A DNA stretch of 64,000 bases from Candidatus Nanopelagicaceae bacterium. Lineage in GTDB: Bacteria; Actinomycetota; Actinomycetes; Nanopelagicales; Nanopelagicaceae. The notes below the pieces were generated by a model. The model had not been told where the DNA came from, searched no databases, and saw only the letters and a list, made by a program, of their open reading frames with translations. This document shows positions 31,877-41,495 of this stretch, piece after piece (position 1 is the first letter of the stretch; every line of letters begins with the position of its first letter). Both the position numbers and the translations under genes were made by a program. The stretch is from positions 51,895-115,894 of the forward strand of contig VEQG01000001.1 in the NCBI GenBank assembly GCA_018883345.1, given 5' to 3'.

Positions 31877-34867
31877 ATGTCTAACCGAACTACTCAGGTC
31901 ACTGCGATTCTGGTCGTGCATGATGGTGCGACCTGGCTTCCGCAGGTAGTGGCAGCTATCGCATCGCAATCTCGCACCCCTAATCGCACTATTGCAGTTG
32001 ATACTGGTTCAACCGATGGCTCTGCCAAACTCTTAAATGGCGCTCGCATCAAAAGCATCGCAATCAATCGTGGCGAGGGATTCGGAACTGCAATTGCAGA
32101 AGCGGTCTCTACATTGCCACCAGTTGAATCTGAAGATGAATGGATTTGGCTGTTACATGACGATAGCGCACCTGATTCGCAGGCGCTCGAGAATTTATTA
32201 GCTGCAGTTGTAGATCGTCCAAATATCGCAATGGTTGGACCGAAAATTCTTGGTTGGAATGATCGAACACATTTGCTTGAAGTAGGCATCAGTATTGCTA
32301 GAAATGGCGCTCGCTGGACTGGTTTAGAAGATCATGAATATGACCAAGGGCAACATGATGGAATTTTTGAAGTTCTTTCAGTTAGCACAGCAGGGGCATT
32401 GATTCGCCGCTCGGTATTTGAAGAGCTAGGCGGATTTGATGAAAAGTTAGATTTATTTCGTGATGATGTGGATTTTGGTTGGCGTATCCATGCGGCTGGT
32501 CAATCAGTTTTAGTAAACACAGATGCGGTGGTTTATCACGCAGAAGCGGCAGCATCAGAACGTCGCAATATAGATGTTGATGAAGCTTTCTTACATCGAC
32601 CATTGCTTTTAGATCGTCGTAATGCTGCATATGTTTTGCTCACAAATTCAACATGGTGGATGCTTCCACTTATCTCATTGCAAGTTGTTGGTGCGGCATT
32701 AGTCAGATCCGTTGGATACTTGTTTGCGAAATTACCAGGTTATGCATCTGATGAATTGCTTGCGTTATTCCGACTTTTCACTCGACCAGATTTAGTTCGA
32801 GCTGGCCGTAAGTGGCGCAAAGAAGATCGGTTGGTTTCACCGCGAGTAGTAACTAGATTTATGCCATCTCGCCTCCTGCAATTCCGAAGCTCGCTTGATT
32901 CGGTGACAGATAAAATTCAAGAGAAACTATTTCCGTCGCAGCAGGAAATTAAAGGCGAAATTTCTGAAGATGAAGATCTATTAACGCCGACAAATACCAG
33001 AAGTTGGAAAACACTGCTAAAACGCCCTGATTTAATTGCATTTCTTGGCGCCTTTATATTCTCAATAGTTTTCTCGCACAGCCGTTTAGGTGCAATTGCC
33101 GGTGGTGCTCTGCCAGAGACCCCTGATGGTGTTTCAGGGCTATGGAAACTTTATGCAGAATCTTGGCACCAGGTTGGATTAGGAAGCTCTAGCGCCACTC
33201 CGACCTGGGTCGCAGTAATTGCGCTAATCGGAACCCTAACTTTTGGCAATGCCCAATTTGTAGTATCTAGCTTGTTCCTCTTCGCTCCTTTTATTTTATT
33301 TAGCGCTATTTTTATCTGGCTTCGCAGAATTACCACACACATTTGGTTGGCAATTTTCGGAAGTGCGCTTTATGCAATTTCGCCTGTTGCGCTTGCAACT
33401 ATAAATTCAGGAAGACTCGGAACGTTAGTCGTGATGGTAGCTTTGCCATTGACGTTACATGTATTAAGTGGCACTTTAGAAATAGAGAAATTATCAATTC
33501 GTAAGATTTTTCAACTAGGCATCTTTTTAACATTGCCGGTAGCTTTCTCGTTACCTTTCTTCTTGGCGCTAGGAATTTTCTACACAGGTTTAACTGCCTT
33601 TGATTATTTACATACTTCGCGTGAAATTTGGATCAAGCGAATCCAAAATCGCCTATTGCTATTGGTGATTCCGTTCTTATTAAATGCACCTTACTCAACA
33701 GAAGCAGTCCTTCATCCAACCAGATATCTACTAGAGCCAGGATTAGCGCTTGCAGGCGGCGGACCGAATTTAGCGCTACTTTCAAATCCAGGCGGCATTG
33801 GATCAGTACCTTGGTGGCTACTTGGGCCATTTAGCGGATTGATTTTAGTTTCAATCTTTTCCCGAACTAATGCTAGGTATTTCGCATTTGTAGGAAGCGG
33901 ATTCTTGGCGTTGGCAACTTTGCTTTCTGGACTTTCATTTCCAGCTCGAGGCACTTCAATTGGATATCCGCTCTGGATCGGAACATTTATTGCGATTTCT
34001 ACGGTTGCTGCGATTACCGCAGGTGCAATTGTTTTGGACCAACTTCGCATTCACTTAGAGAAATCTGCGGTTAACTATCGCCACATATTTGCGGCTCTGC
34101 TATTGGCATCTTCGGTCATCTATACGGGTGCCGCAACGATCTGGAGTTTGGTTTCGGATTCACCATTAAATACAGTTTCTAATCGAGTGCTTCCAGAGTA
34201 TTTAAGCGTGACACCTGGAACAAAAACAGCAGTAATTAGAAAAATGGATGATGGTTCTCTGAATTATTTCATCGCCCGAGGTAGAGATATTTTTCTAGGT
34301 GATCCAGATGTGGCACCTGCTACAAACCCAGAAATATCCGCTGCAATTAGAGCGACGGTCGATGGCAGTGGAGTTAATGCCGCTTCAGTACTTGCAGAGT
34401 ATGGAATTAGATATCTTTTTGTAAAAGCACCAGCTCCGGATTCATTAGTCCGAACTATTGATGGACTAGGTGGTTATGTCAGAAATTCAGCTACCGCGGA
34501 TGGAATTACTTGGCGTGTTCTTGGTTTCCCAGATCGCCTAATTTTCACGGATTCCATAGGACAAATTGCTGCGATACCTACAAATGAAATTAGCGCAAAC
34601 TTCTCTGTCGCTAAACCGGGAACTTTGAGACTTGCTGAGAATTTTGATAGCAACTGGAAAGTTATTGGAAATGGAAAGTATTTAGAGCGAAAAATTAATT
34701 CTAATAATTTGCCTGAGTTTGTTATTGAAGAAGCCGGCGATTACCTTTTAATTCATGATGGAACAATGCGACGAGCTTTATTGTCTTTACAAATAATTTT
34801 CTTACTTGTGGCGCTAGTAATGGCCGCACCTGCCGGACGACGTAAACGCGATCGGGAGATGCCATGA
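31877..34867 (+). CDS. Large membrane glycosyltransferase (GT2 plus multi-span domain)
   Basis: 996 residues. N-terminal GT2 domain (about 1-240): VTAILVVHDGATWLPQVV, nucleotide-sugar metal motif LLHDDSAPD near 93-101, and GGFDEKLDLFRDDVDFGWRI near 188-207. A cytosolic linker rich in charged residues follows (about 300-385), then about 12 transmembrane segments (about 390-730) and an extracytoplasmic C-terminal domain with a last helix near 970-990. This architecture is found beside whiB2 in many actinobacteria; it is probably a cell-envelope polysaccharide polymerase or transferase using a polyprenyl carrier. The product is not known. Stop overlaps the next gene in ATGA. Confidence 0.85.
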   Translation: MSNRTTQVTAILVVHDGATWLPQVVAAIASQSRTPNRTIAVDTGSTDGSAKLLNGARIKSIAINRGEGFGTAIAEAVSTLPPVESEDEWIWLLHDDSAPDSQALENLLAAVVDRPNIAMVGPKILGWNDRTHLLEVGISIARNGARWTGLEDHEYDQGQHDGIFEVLSVSTAGALIRRSVFEELGGFDEKLDLFRDDVDFGWRIHAAGQSVLVNTDAVVYHAEAAASERRNIDVDEAFLHRPLLLDRRNAAYVLLTNSTWWMLPLISLQVVGAALVRSVGYLFAKLPGYASDELLALFRLFTRPDLVRAGRKWRKEDRLVSPRVVTRFMPSRLLQFRSSLDSVTDKIQEKLFPSQQEIKGEISEDEDLLTPTNTRSWKTLLKRPDLIAFLGAFIFSIVFSHSRLGAIAGGALPETPDGVSGLWKLYAESWHQVGLGSSSATPTWVAVIALIGTLTFGNAQFVVSSLFLFAPFILFSAIFIWLRRITTHIWLAIFGSALYAISPVALATINSGRLGTLVVMVALPLTLHVLSGTLEIEKLSIRKIFQLGIFLTLPVAFSLPFFLALGIFYTGLTAFDYLHTSREIWIKRIQNRLLLLVIPFLLNAPYSTEAVLHPTRYLLEPGLALAGGGPNLALLSNPGGIGSVPWWLLGPFSGLILVSIFSRTNARYFAFVGSGFLALATLLSGLSFPARGTSIGYPLWIGTFIAISTVAAITAGAIVLDQLRIHLEKSAVNYRHIFAALLLASSVIYTGAATIWSLVSDSPLNTVSNRVLPEYLSVTPGTKTAVIRKMDDGSLNYFIARGRDIFLGDPDVAPATNPEISAAIRATVDGSGVNAASVLAEYGIRYLFVKAPAPDSLVRTIDGLGGYVRNSATADGITWRVLGFPDRLIFTDSIGQIAAIPTNEISANFSVAKPGTLRLAENFDSNWKVIGNGKYLERKINSNNLPEFVIEEAGDYLLIHDGTMRRALLSLQIIFLLVALVMAAPAGRRKRDREMP

Positions 34868-36138
34868 AATTAAGACGTTTAATTTACTTAGTTGCGATTT
34901 TCACGGCGGTGGCTCTTGCAGGTAATTTCTTGCAAGCCGGCGGTAATTCTCGCAAGTTTTCAGAGAACTATCCCGAACTGGTATGTCCAAATATTGGCAG
35001 CGCTCAAACTCAGGTCTCTCTAACTAGCAGCAATCGTTTAGTTAGATTCTTACCATCTAAAAAATACAATTTTGTTAAAGCCAAAACTAATAGATTGCTT
35101 ACCAATCAGAGCTCAGTGATAGTCGATGGCCAAGGCACTAGTTCGATGGCATGGATTTCTAAGTCTGGCATCTGGGCTGGCGGCGTTAATTGTTTAGCCC
35201 CGCAGGAAGAGCAATTTTTTGTCGGCGGCACTGCCGATGTTTCTAGTAAATCAAAAATAGTAATAATTAACGCAGGGTTAAGTCCCTCAATCGTTGATGT
35301 AATTACCTATAGCGAAACTGGTTCTCTGAAAAAAACCATCACGCTAAGTAAAAATCGCGTAGCTTCTTTGAAATTAGTTACGCTAGCACCAGGTGCAAAA
35401 TCTGTTTCAATGAGAGTCATTCCGAAAACGGGCCGAGTAGTCTCTTATCTAGTGGATGAGCGCGGGCGAGGGCTACAAAATCTCGGTGGCGATATTGTTA
35501 ATTCACAATCCACTTTAGGTAGAACTTTGTTAATACCCGGTATTCCAACAAGTGCTACAAACAAGAGCCATTTGCTTCGGGTATTAAACCCAGGTGCAGC
35601 CGAAACTGTAATTACGGTCGAAGTTCTGTCGAAAGATGGCCGTTATATTCCAGTTGGTTTGGACAATAGAAAAATACCCGGCGGAAAAGTTGCAGATTTT
35701 GTGATTGATTTTGATTCTAAGCAAGCAAGTTTTGGATTAAGAATCACTTCAGATCAACCAATTGCAGCATCCACCTACAGCCGAATTGGAAATGATTTCG
35801 TGTGGAGTACCGCTTCACTTCCGGGAATCACAGGCACTTGGGCTATCACCGGACTTGACCCGACCATGCAATTCATTGGAAATCAGATCAAAGTTGAGAT
35901 CACTGCCTTAATGCCAAAACGAAAGCAAGTGTCCAAGACCGTAACTGGTGTTGATTACACAACTTATAAGTTGCCAGTTGGCGCTATCGGCGTGCGAATT
36001 GAGAAAATCAGCGGGGATACCGCTGCTGCACTAATTGTTAAGTCTCAGAGCGGAATTGGGTATTTGCCTTTGATTAATGGATCAGTATTGACCCGCAGCA
36101 CAGTTCCGACTGCCAATATCGGCGTGTTAAACCCATAA
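34864..36138 (+). CDS. DUF5719-like secreted/anchored protein
   Basis: 424 residues. N-terminal signal anchor MKLRRLIYLVAIFTAVALAG, then a serine-, valine- and glycine-rich extracytoplasmic beta-type region with repeated VSxxSKxKIVIINAG and LRVLNPGAAETVITVEVL patterns (possible immunoglobulin-like repeats at about 130-320). I place it in DUF5719, a family found after the large glycosyltransferase next to whiB2 in actinobacteria, on position and pattern. No catalytic motif. Translationally coupled to the glycosyltransferase (ATGA), so likely a partner at the outer face of the membrane. Confidence 0.75.
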   Translation: MKLRRLIYLVAIFTAVALAGNFLQAGGNSRKFSENYPELVCPNIGSAQTQVSLTSSNRLVRFLPSKKYNFVKAKTNRLLTNQSSVIVDGQGTSSMAWISKSGIWAGGVNCLAPQEEQFFVGGTADVSSKSKIVIINAGLSPSIVDVITYSETGSLKKTITLSKNRVASLKLVTLAPGAKSVSMRVIPKTGRVVSYLVDERGRGLQNLGGDIVNSQSTLGRTLLIPGIPTSATNKSHLLRVLNPGAAETVITVEVLSKDGRYIPVGLDNRKIPGGKVADFVIDFDSKQASFGLRITSDQPIAASTYSRIGNDFVWSTASLPGITGTWAITGLDPTMQFIGNQIKVEITALMPKRKQVSKTVTGVDYTTYKLPVGAIGVRIEKISGDTAAALIVKSQSGIGYLPLINGSVLTRSTVPTANIGVLNP

Positions 36139-36156
36139 ACCAAATACAAATCAGAC

Positions 36157-36162
36157 TATTTT
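36157..36162 (+). promoter_or_regulatory. -10 box TATTTT, leaderless start of the DUF3499 gene
   Basis: TATTTT ends 6 nt before ATG 36169 in the 30-nt gap after the DUF5719-like gene. Confidence 0.5.
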
Positions 36163-36168
36163 TCTCGT

Positions 36169-36534
36169 ATGAGTTCACGAATTGGCAGACATTGTTCTCG
36201 CTCGGGCTGCCACCGCAAAGCATCGATGACTCTTACTTATGTATATTCGGAATCCATCGCAGTGGTTGGGCCATTAGCTACATACTCCGAACCTCATGCA
36301 TATGATTTATGTGAGATTCACGGTGCAAAGTTGACCGTGCCTAATGGATGGCAAGTCATTAGACGCGAAATCAATTCCGGAGAGAGCGGACCATCTGATG
36401 AAGATTTGATGGCGATTGCAGAAGCTGTAAGAGAAGTTGCTACCCGAGAAATTCCAAATAGCAATCCAAACCCTAATGCGGTTCAATCAGCTATTGGACG
36501 AAGAGGTCACCTGCGTTCAGTTCCAAATGCTTAA
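36169..36534 (+). CDS. DUF3499 zinc-ribbon-like protein
   Basis: 121 residues. Actinobacterial family of unknown function (Rv3259 region). Four Cys/His candidates resemble a metal site: C9 and C14 (HCSRSGC), C43 and H46 (DLCEIHG). The rest is a helical acidic region (SGESGPSDEDLMAIAEAVREV) and a variable tail with NPNPNA. Sits between whiB2 and the phosphomannomutase as in Mycobacterium. Function not known. Confidence 0.88.
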   Translation: MSSRIGRHCSRSGCHRKASMTLTYVYSESIAVVGPLATYSEPHAYDLCEIHGAKLTVPNGWQVIRREINSGESGPSDEDLMAIAEAVREVATREIPNSNPNPNAVQSAIGRRGHLRSVPNA

Positions 36535-36556
36535 ACAAAGCAAAAGAGGCTAACAA

Positions 36557-37909
36557 ATGATTCCAAATATCTTTAAGGCTTACGATATTCGTGGATTAGT
36601 TGGCACAGAATTAACAAAACAATTCGCGTTTTCTACTGGTGTTGCATTTGCAAAATTTCTTGAATTAGAGCGTGAGCCAGCAACTGTTGTAATTGGCGAA
36701 GATATGCGCCCCTCCTCTCCAGAGCTCGCTGATGCATTCTCTGCGGGAGTAACTTCGCAGGGGATGGATGTAATCCGAATCGGTCTGGCCTCCACTGACA
36801 TGCTCTACTTTGCCGCTGGAAAATTAAATTTGCCGGGCGCCATGTTTACGGCTAGCCACAACCCCGCCCAATATAACGGCATTAAATTGTGTTTAAGCGG
36901 CGCAAGACCAATAGGAAAAGAATCGGGATTGTTAACTATTGAGAATTTCGTGCGTGAAGGAGTTCCAGTTAGCTTGCGTCCGGTCGGGGTTGAAACTAAG
37001 AATGAGATGCTCAACGAATATGTAGAACATCTTCTGTCTTTAGTAGATGTTTCTGGAATTCGAAAATTGAAGGTAGTAGTTGATGCCGGCAATGGCATGG
37101 CCGGTCATACCGCACCGGCAGTTTTTTCTCGCATGAATGTTGATGTAACTGAAATGTATTATGAATTGGATGGCACCTTCCCAAACCACGAAGCTAATCC
37201 AATTGATGAAGAGAATCTAAAAGATTTAAAGAGCGCAGTTAAGAAACATGGCGCTGATATTGGACTTGCATTTGATGGCGATGCAGACCGCTGCTTCCTT
37301 GTTGATGAAAATGGGGAGGCAGTAAATCCATCCTTATTGACAGCGCTAATTGCAGATCGAGAATTGAAGAAGAAACCAGGATCTCCAATTATTTATAACT
37401 TAATTTCATCTCGCGCTGTCCGAGAAGTAGTAGAAGAAAATGGTGGCAAACCGCTTCGCTCAAGAGTCGGACACTCTTTTATAAAAGCGATGATGGCAGA
37501 ATCTGGCGCAATCTTTGGCGGAGAGCATTCCGGGCATTTTTACTTTGCAGACTTTTGGCGTGCAGATTCGGGAATGTTAGCTGCGCTACATGCAATCGCT
37601 GCCTTAGGTGAAACCGAAAAGTCTCTATCTGAACTACTAAAGCCGTATGCTCGTTATTTTGCAAGCGGCGAAATTAATTCAACTGTTACAGATAGTAAAG
37701 CTGTGATGCAGCACATCAAAGAGTTGTATGGAACAAAAGCGGGCGTTACTACAGATGATTTAGATGGTCTAACCGTCGATGGCGATACCTGGTGGTTTAA
37801 CGTGCGAGCCTCAAACACCGAACCGCTCCTTCGACTTAACGTTGAGGCTAAGACGCAAGGGCAGATGGCCCAGCTTCGCGATGAGGTTTTGGCCGTAATT
37901 AGAGGTTAA
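36557..37909 (+). CDS. manB: Phosphomannomutase/phosphoglucomutase
   Basis: 450 residues, complete alpha-D-phosphohexomutase. Interconverts mannose (or glucose) 6- and 1-phosphate for GDP-mannose synthesis. Four domains: phosphoserine loop TASHNPAQYNG near 97-107, metal loop DGDADRCF near 239-246, sugar-specificity loop GGEHSGHFYF near 320-329, and phosphate-binding RASNTEPLLR near 417-426. Shine-Dalgarno AGAGG lies 7 nt before ATG. Differs from the PmmB-type mutase at the window start, so the genome has at least two paralogues. Confidence 0.92.
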   Translation: MIPNIFKAYDIRGLVGTELTKQFAFSTGVAFAKFLELEREPATVVIGEDMRPSSPELADAFSAGVTSQGMDVIRIGLASTDMLYFAAGKLNLPGAMFTASHNPAQYNGIKLCLSGARPIGKESGLLTIENFVREGVPVSLRPVGVETKNEMLNEYVEHLLSLVDVSGIRKLKVVVDAGNGMAGHTAPAVFSRMNVDVTEMYYELDGTFPNHEANPIDEENLKDLKSAVKKHGADIGLAFDGDADRCFLVDENGEAVNPSLLTALIADRELKKKPGSPIIYNLISSRAVREVVEENGGKPLRSRVGHSFIKAMMAESGAIFGGEHSGHFYFADFWRADSGMLAALHAIAALGETEKSLSELLKPYARYFASGEINSTVTDSKAVMQHIKELYGTKAGVTTDDLDGLTVDGDTWWFNVRASNTEPLLRLNVEAKTQGQMAQLRDEVLAVIRG

Positions 37910-37922
37910 ACTAAGAGCCTGC

Positions 37923-37934
37923 GCGAGGCCTCGC
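37923..37934. repeat. 12-bp GC-rich palindrome upstream of sahH
   Basis: GCGAGGCCTCGC, perfect palindrome 14 nt after the manB stop and 34 nt before the sahH start. It could end the manB transcript or serve as an operator for sahH. It does not resemble the SAH riboswitch core. Confidence 0.5.
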
Positions 37935-37968
37935 CGATCAATATAAATTCTCAATATAGGAGTAAAAA

Positions 37969-39246
37969 TTGTCTACGACGACCTCAATAAAGCATGACAT
38001 TGCTAATGCTGCGCTTGCAGCTGAAGGCAAGAAGCGCATCGAATGGGCAGAACGTAACATGCCGGTGCTTGCACAAATTCGTGAACGCTTTGAAAAGACC
38101 AAGCCATTTGCTGGTGTACGCATTGCAGCTTGCATGCACGTTACAACCGAAACCGCAAACCTAATGCGCGTTCTAAAAGCTGGTGGCGCTGAGCTTGCAC
38201 TTTGTGCATCTAATCCGCTTTCAACTCAAGACGACACCGCAGCTGCGCTAGTTCACGAATATGGCATCAGTGTATTTGCACGAAATGCAGTTGACCGTGA
38301 TGGTTACTACGCACATATCAACGCTGCATTAGATATCGAACCACATCAAGTATTTGATGATGGTTGCGACCTAGTAAACACTCTTCACACAACTCGCAAA
38401 GAATTACTTCCTAACATCTCTGGTGGTTGCGAAGAAACTACAACCGGTGTTATCCGTTTAACTCAGATGGCAAAAGATGGCGCACTAACTTTCCCAATGA
38501 TCGCAGTTAATGACACTGACACTAAGCATATGTTTGATAACCGATACGGAACCGGTCAATCAACTTTGGACGCAGTTTTCCGTGCCACAAACTTCTTGCT
38601 CGCAGGACGCATCGTGGTAGTCGCAGGATTTGGATATTGCGGTAAGGGTGTAGCAGAACGTGCTCGCGGCTTAGGTGCAGATGTAATCGTTACCGAAATT
38701 GATCCAACAAAGGCACTTGATGCAATGATGCAGGGCTTCCGCGTAATGCCTATGACCGAAGCCGCAAAGATTGGTGATGTATTTATTACCGTAACCGGTA
38801 ACCGCGATGTGCTTCGCGAAGAACATTTCCAAGTAATGAAAGATGGCGCAATTCTTGCTAACTCTGGCCACTTTGATATCGAAATCGATGTTGCTTGGTT
38901 AGAGCAGAACAATGCCAAGAAGAATGCCAAGATGCGCCATCAAACAGATGAATATGTATTAAAGAATGGCAATCGCATTTTGCTTCTTGCAGAAGGTCGT
39001 TTAGTTAACTTGGGCGCAGCCGAAGGACACCCTGCATCAGTTATGGATCTTTCATTCTCAGACCAAGCTTTAACTGCAGAATATTTGGTTAAAGAGGCGA
39101 AGAACTTAAAGCCAGGCGTTCATAACGTGCCAACTTATATTGATAAAGAAGTTGCTCGTTTGAAGCTAGCAAGTATGGGTGGCGCAGTTGATGTACTAAC
39201 TCCAGCGCAAGAGCTTTACCTAAACTCTTGGGAACACGGTAGCTAA
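37969..39246 (+). CDS. sahH: S-adenosylhomocysteine hydrolase
   Basis: 425 residues. Splits S-adenosylhomocysteine into adenosine and homocysteine with bound NAD+. TTG start at 37969 is supported by Shine-Dalgarno AGGAG (37958-37962) 6 nt upstream. NAD loop VVAGFGYCGKGVAERA near 206-221; substrate motifs ACMHVTTETANLM near 45-57, CEETTTGVIR near 144-153. It lacks the roughly 40-residue insertion that makes the mycobacterial enzyme about 495 residues long. Codon use is strongly biased, so it is highly expressed. Next gene mtrA overlaps its stop (TAATG). Confidence 0.95.
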   Translation: MSTTTSIKHDIANAALAAEGKKRIEWAERNMPVLAQIRERFEKTKPFAGVRIAACMHVTTETANLMRVLKAGGAELALCASNPLSTQDDTAAALVHEYGISVFARNAVDRDGYYAHINAALDIEPHQVFDDGCDLVNTLHTTRKELLPNISGGCEETTTGVIRLTQMAKDGALTFPMIAVNDTDTKHMFDNRYGTGQSTLDAVFRATNFLLAGRIVVVAGFGYCGKGVAERARGLGADVIVTEIDPTKALDAMMQGFRVMPMTEAAKIGDVFITVTGNRDVLREEHFQVMKDGAILANSGHFDIEIDVAWLEQNNAKKNAKMRHQTDEYVLKNGNRILLLAEGRLVNLGAAEGHPASVMDLSFSDQALTAEYLVKEAKNLKPGVHNVPTYIDKEVARLKLASMGGAVDVLTPAQELYLNSWEHGS

Positions 39247-39932
39247 TGACACTAGTGCTTGTCGTCGATGACGATCAAGATCTCGCAGAGATGCTTGGCA
39301 TCGTTTTAACCGGTGCCGGCATCGATGTAGAGATGGTTGGTCGCGGCGATGAAGCACTTGAAGCTTTTCGCGAAACTAAACCAGATTTAGTTTTATTAGA
39401 TGTGATGCTTCCAGGGATTGATGGCGTAGAAGTTTGTAAATTAATTCGCGCTGAATCCATGGTTCCAATTGTGATGTTGACAGCTCGCGGCGATACTCAA
39501 GATGTCGTCGCGGGCCTTGAAGCAGGAGCAGACGATTACATCGTAAAACCTTTTAGACATCCTTCTGAATTAGTGGCTCGCATTCGCACTCGTCTTCGCC
39601 GTTCAACTCTGCCATCAACTGGCCAAGTTTCAATTGGCGATCTCAAGATTGACATGGTTGCTCACGAAGTAACTCGCGGCGATACCAAAATTCTCTTAAC
39701 ACGTCTTGAATTTGAACTTCTAGCAGCGCTAGCTAAAGAGCCGGGTCGAGTATTTACTCGAGAAGCGTTGCTATCTGAAGTTTGGGGCTATCACCATTCA
39801 ACAGATACTCGATTAGTAAACGTGCATGTTCAGCGTTTGCGCTCTAAAGTTGAACCAGATCCAGATAATCCAGTAATCGTTCTTACTGTGCGTGGCGTTG
39901 GATATCGAGCAGGTTCAACGGCTAATAAGTGA
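39246..39932 (+). CDS. mtrA: Response regulator MtrA
   Basis: 228 residues, OmpR/PhoB type. Receiver domain with acidic VVDDD at 6-10, phosphoacceptor Asp52 in LLDVMLPG, Thr in MLTARGD and Lys in VKPF; winged-helix DNA-binding domain (about 130-225). Essential actinobacterial regulator of wall metabolism and replication genes, paired with MtrB. Overlaps the sahH stop by one base; sahH-mtrA linkage is as in Mycobacterium. Assignment as MtrA rests on neighbours and sequence style. Confidence 0.92.
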   Translation: MTLVLVVDDDQDLAEMLGIVLTGAGIDVEMVGRGDEALEAFRETKPDLVLLDVMLPGIDGVEVCKLIRAESMVPIVMLTARGDTQDVVAGLEAGADDYIVKPFRHPSELVARIRTRLRRSTLPSTGQVSIGDLKIDMVAHEVTRGDTKILLTRLEFELLAALAKEPGRVFTREALLSEVWGYHHSTDTRLVNVHVQRLRSKVEPDPDNPVIVLTVRGVGYRAGSTANK

Positions 39933-41464
39933 AGCTGACCCGTTGGCTGCGCCATTCATTGGCCGCCCGAGTAGTTATCTCTACATCTTTATTATCCATC
40001 GCAGCGATTTGGATTGCCGGATCTGCGCTTTACACAAATCTTTCAAGTGGCATTAAAGGCGTTAAATACGAATCTTCAATTTCAGATACCAAAGCCACTG
40101 TATATGCGCTGCAATACCAATTTTTGCTTGCGGGCGAGAGTCCAAAAGCTATTCAGAAAGCGATTAACGATCTATCAACAAATGGAATTGTATTTGGTAC
40201 AGCCACAAACACCGCGCCATATTTGATTTTTATTCCAGCCCCAGGAACCAATGTTCTTACTAACAATTACACCACGGTTTCGCCATTTCTAACCGGAAGA
40301 ATGATTCCAGAAGAATTACGAAAGCTGGTACGGAAAGACACCAATACCCACAGTTCGTATCAAACAATCACCAATACATTTGGACTTTCATCACAAGTTT
40401 TGGTTGTAGGAAACTTAATTGAAGTACCAAAAGTTGGAAATTATGAACTTTATTTACTTTTTAATTTAGATAATCAAAATGCGACTCTACAAATTGTTTC
40501 TAACTCGTTAATTGCTACCGGCGCTTCATTAGTATTTCTGGTTGGTCTTGTGACGTTCTTAGTTGTAAGGCAAGTGGTGCGCCCAGTTAGAGAAGCGGCA
40601 AAAACTGCAGAAGCGCTTTCATCTGGTGATTTAGGAAAACGTATGGATGTAAAGGGTGATGATGAAATTGCTCGTTTAGGTCATGCGTTCAATGAGATGG
40701 CCAACTCTTTACAGCTACAGATTAATCGTTTGGAAAATTTATCTAACGTTCAACAACGTTTTGTTGGGGATGTCACTCATGAGCTACGTACTCCGTTAAC
40801 GACTTTGCGTATGGCGGCAGGAATGATTCATAGTGCTCGCAATACCTTTGATCCGTCGCTTCAAAGAAGTGTGGAGCTGATGATGGTTCAGTTAGATCGT
40901 TTCGAAAGATTGCTAGAAGACCTTCTTGAAATTAGTCGTTTTGATGCGGAAGTCGCAGTTATTGAGCCAGTTGAATTTGATTTATGCCTACTCACAAGCA
41001 ACGCTATTTCGGACTTACGCATGGTGGCTAGTGAGCTTGGAGTACATATCGAATTAGATCGGCCAGCGGATTCCATCTACATCAAAGGCGATATCCGCAG
41101 AGTCGAACGTATTCTTCGCAATCTGATTACTAATGCGATTGACCATGCCGAAGCTAAACCAATAAATGTAACTATCCGCCAAGATGAGCATGCGGTAGCA
41201 GTAGCAGTCCGTGATTATGGGATTGGTTTAGATAAAGAGAGTTCGCTTCGTGTGTTTGATCGATTTTGGCGCGCTGATCCATCTAGATCTCGCGTTAGAG
41301 GCGGCACCGGTCTAGGACTTTCTATGGCACTTGAAGATGCACGCCTACACAATGGCGAGTTGGAAGTTTACGGAGAGCCAGGTAACGGCGCCAACTTTGT
41401 TCTGACTTTACCTAAACAAGCTGGTGGGGAAATTCCACAGCGAATTATTCCGCTCAAGTTTTAA
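39929..41464 (+). CDS. mtrB: Sensor histidine kinase MtrB
   Basis: 511 residues; GTG start overlaps the mtrA stop (GTGA). Two transmembrane helices (about 12-34 and 193-212) flank an extracytoplasmic sensor; HAMP (about 215-270), H-box FVGDVTHELRTPLTTLRM near 279-296, then HATPase with N box NLITNAIDHAE, DYGIGL, and GGTGLGLSMALE. Normally followed by the lipoprotein gene lpqB, which modulates MtrB; lpqB is missing here and comF comes next. Confidence 0.92.
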   Translation: MKLTRWLRHSLAARVVISTSLLSIAAIWIAGSALYTNLSSGIKGVKYESSISDTKATVYALQYQFLLAGESPKAIQKAINDLSTNGIVFGTATNTAPYLIFIPAPGTNVLTNNYTTVSPFLTGRMIPEELRKLVRKDTNTHSSYQTITNTFGLSSQVLVVGNLIEVPKVGNYELYLLFNLDNQNATLQIVSNSLIATGASLVFLVGLVTFLVVRQVVRPVREAAKTAEALSSGDLGKRMDVKGDDEIARLGHAFNEMANSLQLQINRLENLSNVQQRFVGDVTHELRTPLTTLRMAAGMIHSARNTFDPSLQRSVELMMVQLDRFERLLEDLLEISRFDAEVAVIEPVEFDLCLLTSNAISDLRMVASELGVHIELDRPADSIYIKGDIRRVERILRNLITNAIDHAEAKPINVTIRQDEHAVAVAVRDYGIGLDKESSLRVFDRFWRADPSRSRVRGGTGLGLSMALEDARLHNGELEVYGEPGNGANFVLTLPKQAGGEIPQRIIPLKF

Positions 41465-41470
41465 AACTTC

Positions 41471-41495
41471 AGCATTGCCAGAATTAGGCAATGCT
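41471..41495 (+). promoter_or_regulatory. Hairpin overlapping the comF start codon
   Basis: AGCATTGCC-AGAATTA-GGCAATGCT, a perfect 9-bp stem with 7-nt loop. The comF ATG (41491-41493) is inside the 3' arm. In a transcript coming from mtrB it would hide the comF start; it could also act as a terminator for mtrAB, although no U-run follows. CAGAAT in the stem-loop lies 6 nt before the ATG and could be an imperfect -10 box. Confidence 0.55.

Noticed and set aside
37910..37968. SAH riboswitch upstream of sahH
   Set aside because: The gap is only 59 nt and I could not find the conserved SAH riboswitch core or its pseudoknot pairing; only a 12-bp palindrome and a Shine-Dalgarno are present.
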